Source of the DNA: Thalassospira sp. MCCC 1A03138
GTDB lineage: Bacteria > Pseudomonadota > Alphaproteobacteria > Rhodospirillales > Thalassospiraceae
NCBI RefSeq assembly: GCF_002115785.1
Contig: NZ_JFJY01000001.1
Location: forward strand, 806,001-870,000
DNA length: 64,000 bases
Direction of reading: 5' to 3'
Shown here: in pieces, positions 63,752 through 64,000 of the stretch
How the letters are laid out: each line of letters begins with the position of its first letter
Position numbering within the stretch: position 1 is the first letter of the stretch
Notes under the pieces: model-generated
Seen by the model: only the letters and a program-made list of their open reading frames with translations
What the model was told of the DNA's origin: nothing
Database searches by the model: none
Translations under genes and position numbers: made by a program

Positions 63752-64000
63752 ATGTCGACACATGTCGAAAAAGACCAGGTTTCGGGCCACGAAACCACCG
63801 GTCATGAATGGGATGGCATCAAAGAGCTGAATACACCGCTGCCGTCCTGGTGGGTCTATGTTTTCTGGGCCACGATCGTCTGGTCGGTCGGCTATTGGGT
63901 GGTTTATCCGTCCTGGCCGACGGCAACGAGCTACCTTACCGGTATGTTCGAAACCACCAACCGGACCCAACTGCATGAAACCATGGCCAATGTTGCCGCC
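63752..64000 (+). CDS. ccoP: Cytochrome c oxidase cbb3-type, subunit III (N-terminal part)
   Basis: The first 83 codons of CcoP, cut by the window end. It has a polar start with several His and Glu, then DGIKELNTPLPSWWVYVFWA, the conserved entry into the membrane helix (about residues 30-52). The following WVVYPSWPTATSYLTGMF also fits. The two heme c motifs of CcoP lie beyond the window. It starts 15 bp after ccoQ behind GGGGGAG. It delivers electrons from soluble cytochrome c. Confidence 0.95.
   Translation, partial: MSTHVEKDQVSGHETTGHEWDGIKELNTPLPSWWVYVFWATIVWSVGYWVVYPSWPTATSYLTGMFETTNRTQLHETMANVAA

Overview
The window looks like the chromosome of a free-living alphaproteobacterium, most likely Rhodospirillales and perhaps close to Thalassospira. 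The clues are the split F-type ATPase (a stand-alone F0 operon with b and b' subunits), a CcrM-type GANTC methyltransferase, the dciA-like/dsbA/smc/mutY neighbourhood, the proA-nadD-rsfS-rlmH ... envC-ctpA-yibQ-rppH chain and FNR/FixK-type control of a cbb3 oxidase. G+C is moderately high and even by eye. I see no phage, insertion sequence, CRISPR array, tRNA or rRNA gene. The genus is an inference.

Layout. 1-1960 (minus): DUF1285 protein, CoA pyrophosphatase, DUF6111 protein and the start of a CCA-adding enzyme. 2067-8847 (plus): a MoxR ATPase, DUF58, DUF4159 membrane protein and large membrane protein operon of unknown role. 8850-10914: a LysR regulator divergent from a glutathionyl-hydroquinone reductase. 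11015-13480 (minus): the F0 ATP synthase operon atpI-B-E-F'-F with a clear promoter. 13970-19031 (minus): smc, a DsbA-like protein and a DUF721/DciA-like protein, divergent from mutY (19112-20182). 20266-21718 (minus): a small protein and ccrM. 22183-28292 (plus): a BMP-type ABC importer (binding protein, ATPase, two permeases) followed by a CodA-family deaminase. 28384-35326: flavin reductase, phytase-like esterase, alpha-carbonic anhydrase lipoprotein, RlmM-like methyltransferase, GFA protein, nadB and a MOSC protein. 35404-37615: two tandem GAF-GGDEF diguanylate cyclases. 37605-41152: DUF4269 protein, AEC transporter and Atm1-type ABC exporter. 41457-44343: proA-nadD-rsfS-rlmH. 44446-47529: lipoprotein, DHFR-like protein and a serine deaminase behind a tandem glycine riboswitch. 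47785-54205: gpmI-envC-ctpA-yibQ-rppH. 54292-58123: small membrane protein, tam, alpha/beta hydrolase, outer-membrane-like protein and a squalene/phytoene-synthase-like protein. 58177-60933 (minus): pgk, dapF and an orphan gene. 61343-64000 (plus): ccoNOQP, with ccoP cut by the window end.

How the genes work together. The 22-28 kb locus reads as uptake and deamination of a nucleobase. The deaminase has Cys where E. coli CodA has Asp314, a change linked to 5-methylcytosine deamination, and the locus starts behind a close match to the RutR (uracil/thymine) operator. The serine deaminase leader carries both halves of a tandem glycine aptamer, so glycine excess should turn on serine breakdown; this fixes the real start at a TTG codon. 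Two FNR/FixK boxes lie between the orphan gene and ccoN, each 22 bp from a -10-like hexamer, so the orphan gene and perhaps dapF behind it may share oxygen control with the high-affinity oxidase. Other regulatory structures without a named regulator are a 22-bp palindrome before nadB, a GANTC-bearing dyad before ccrM and a 13-bp hairpin abutting the RlmM-like start codon.
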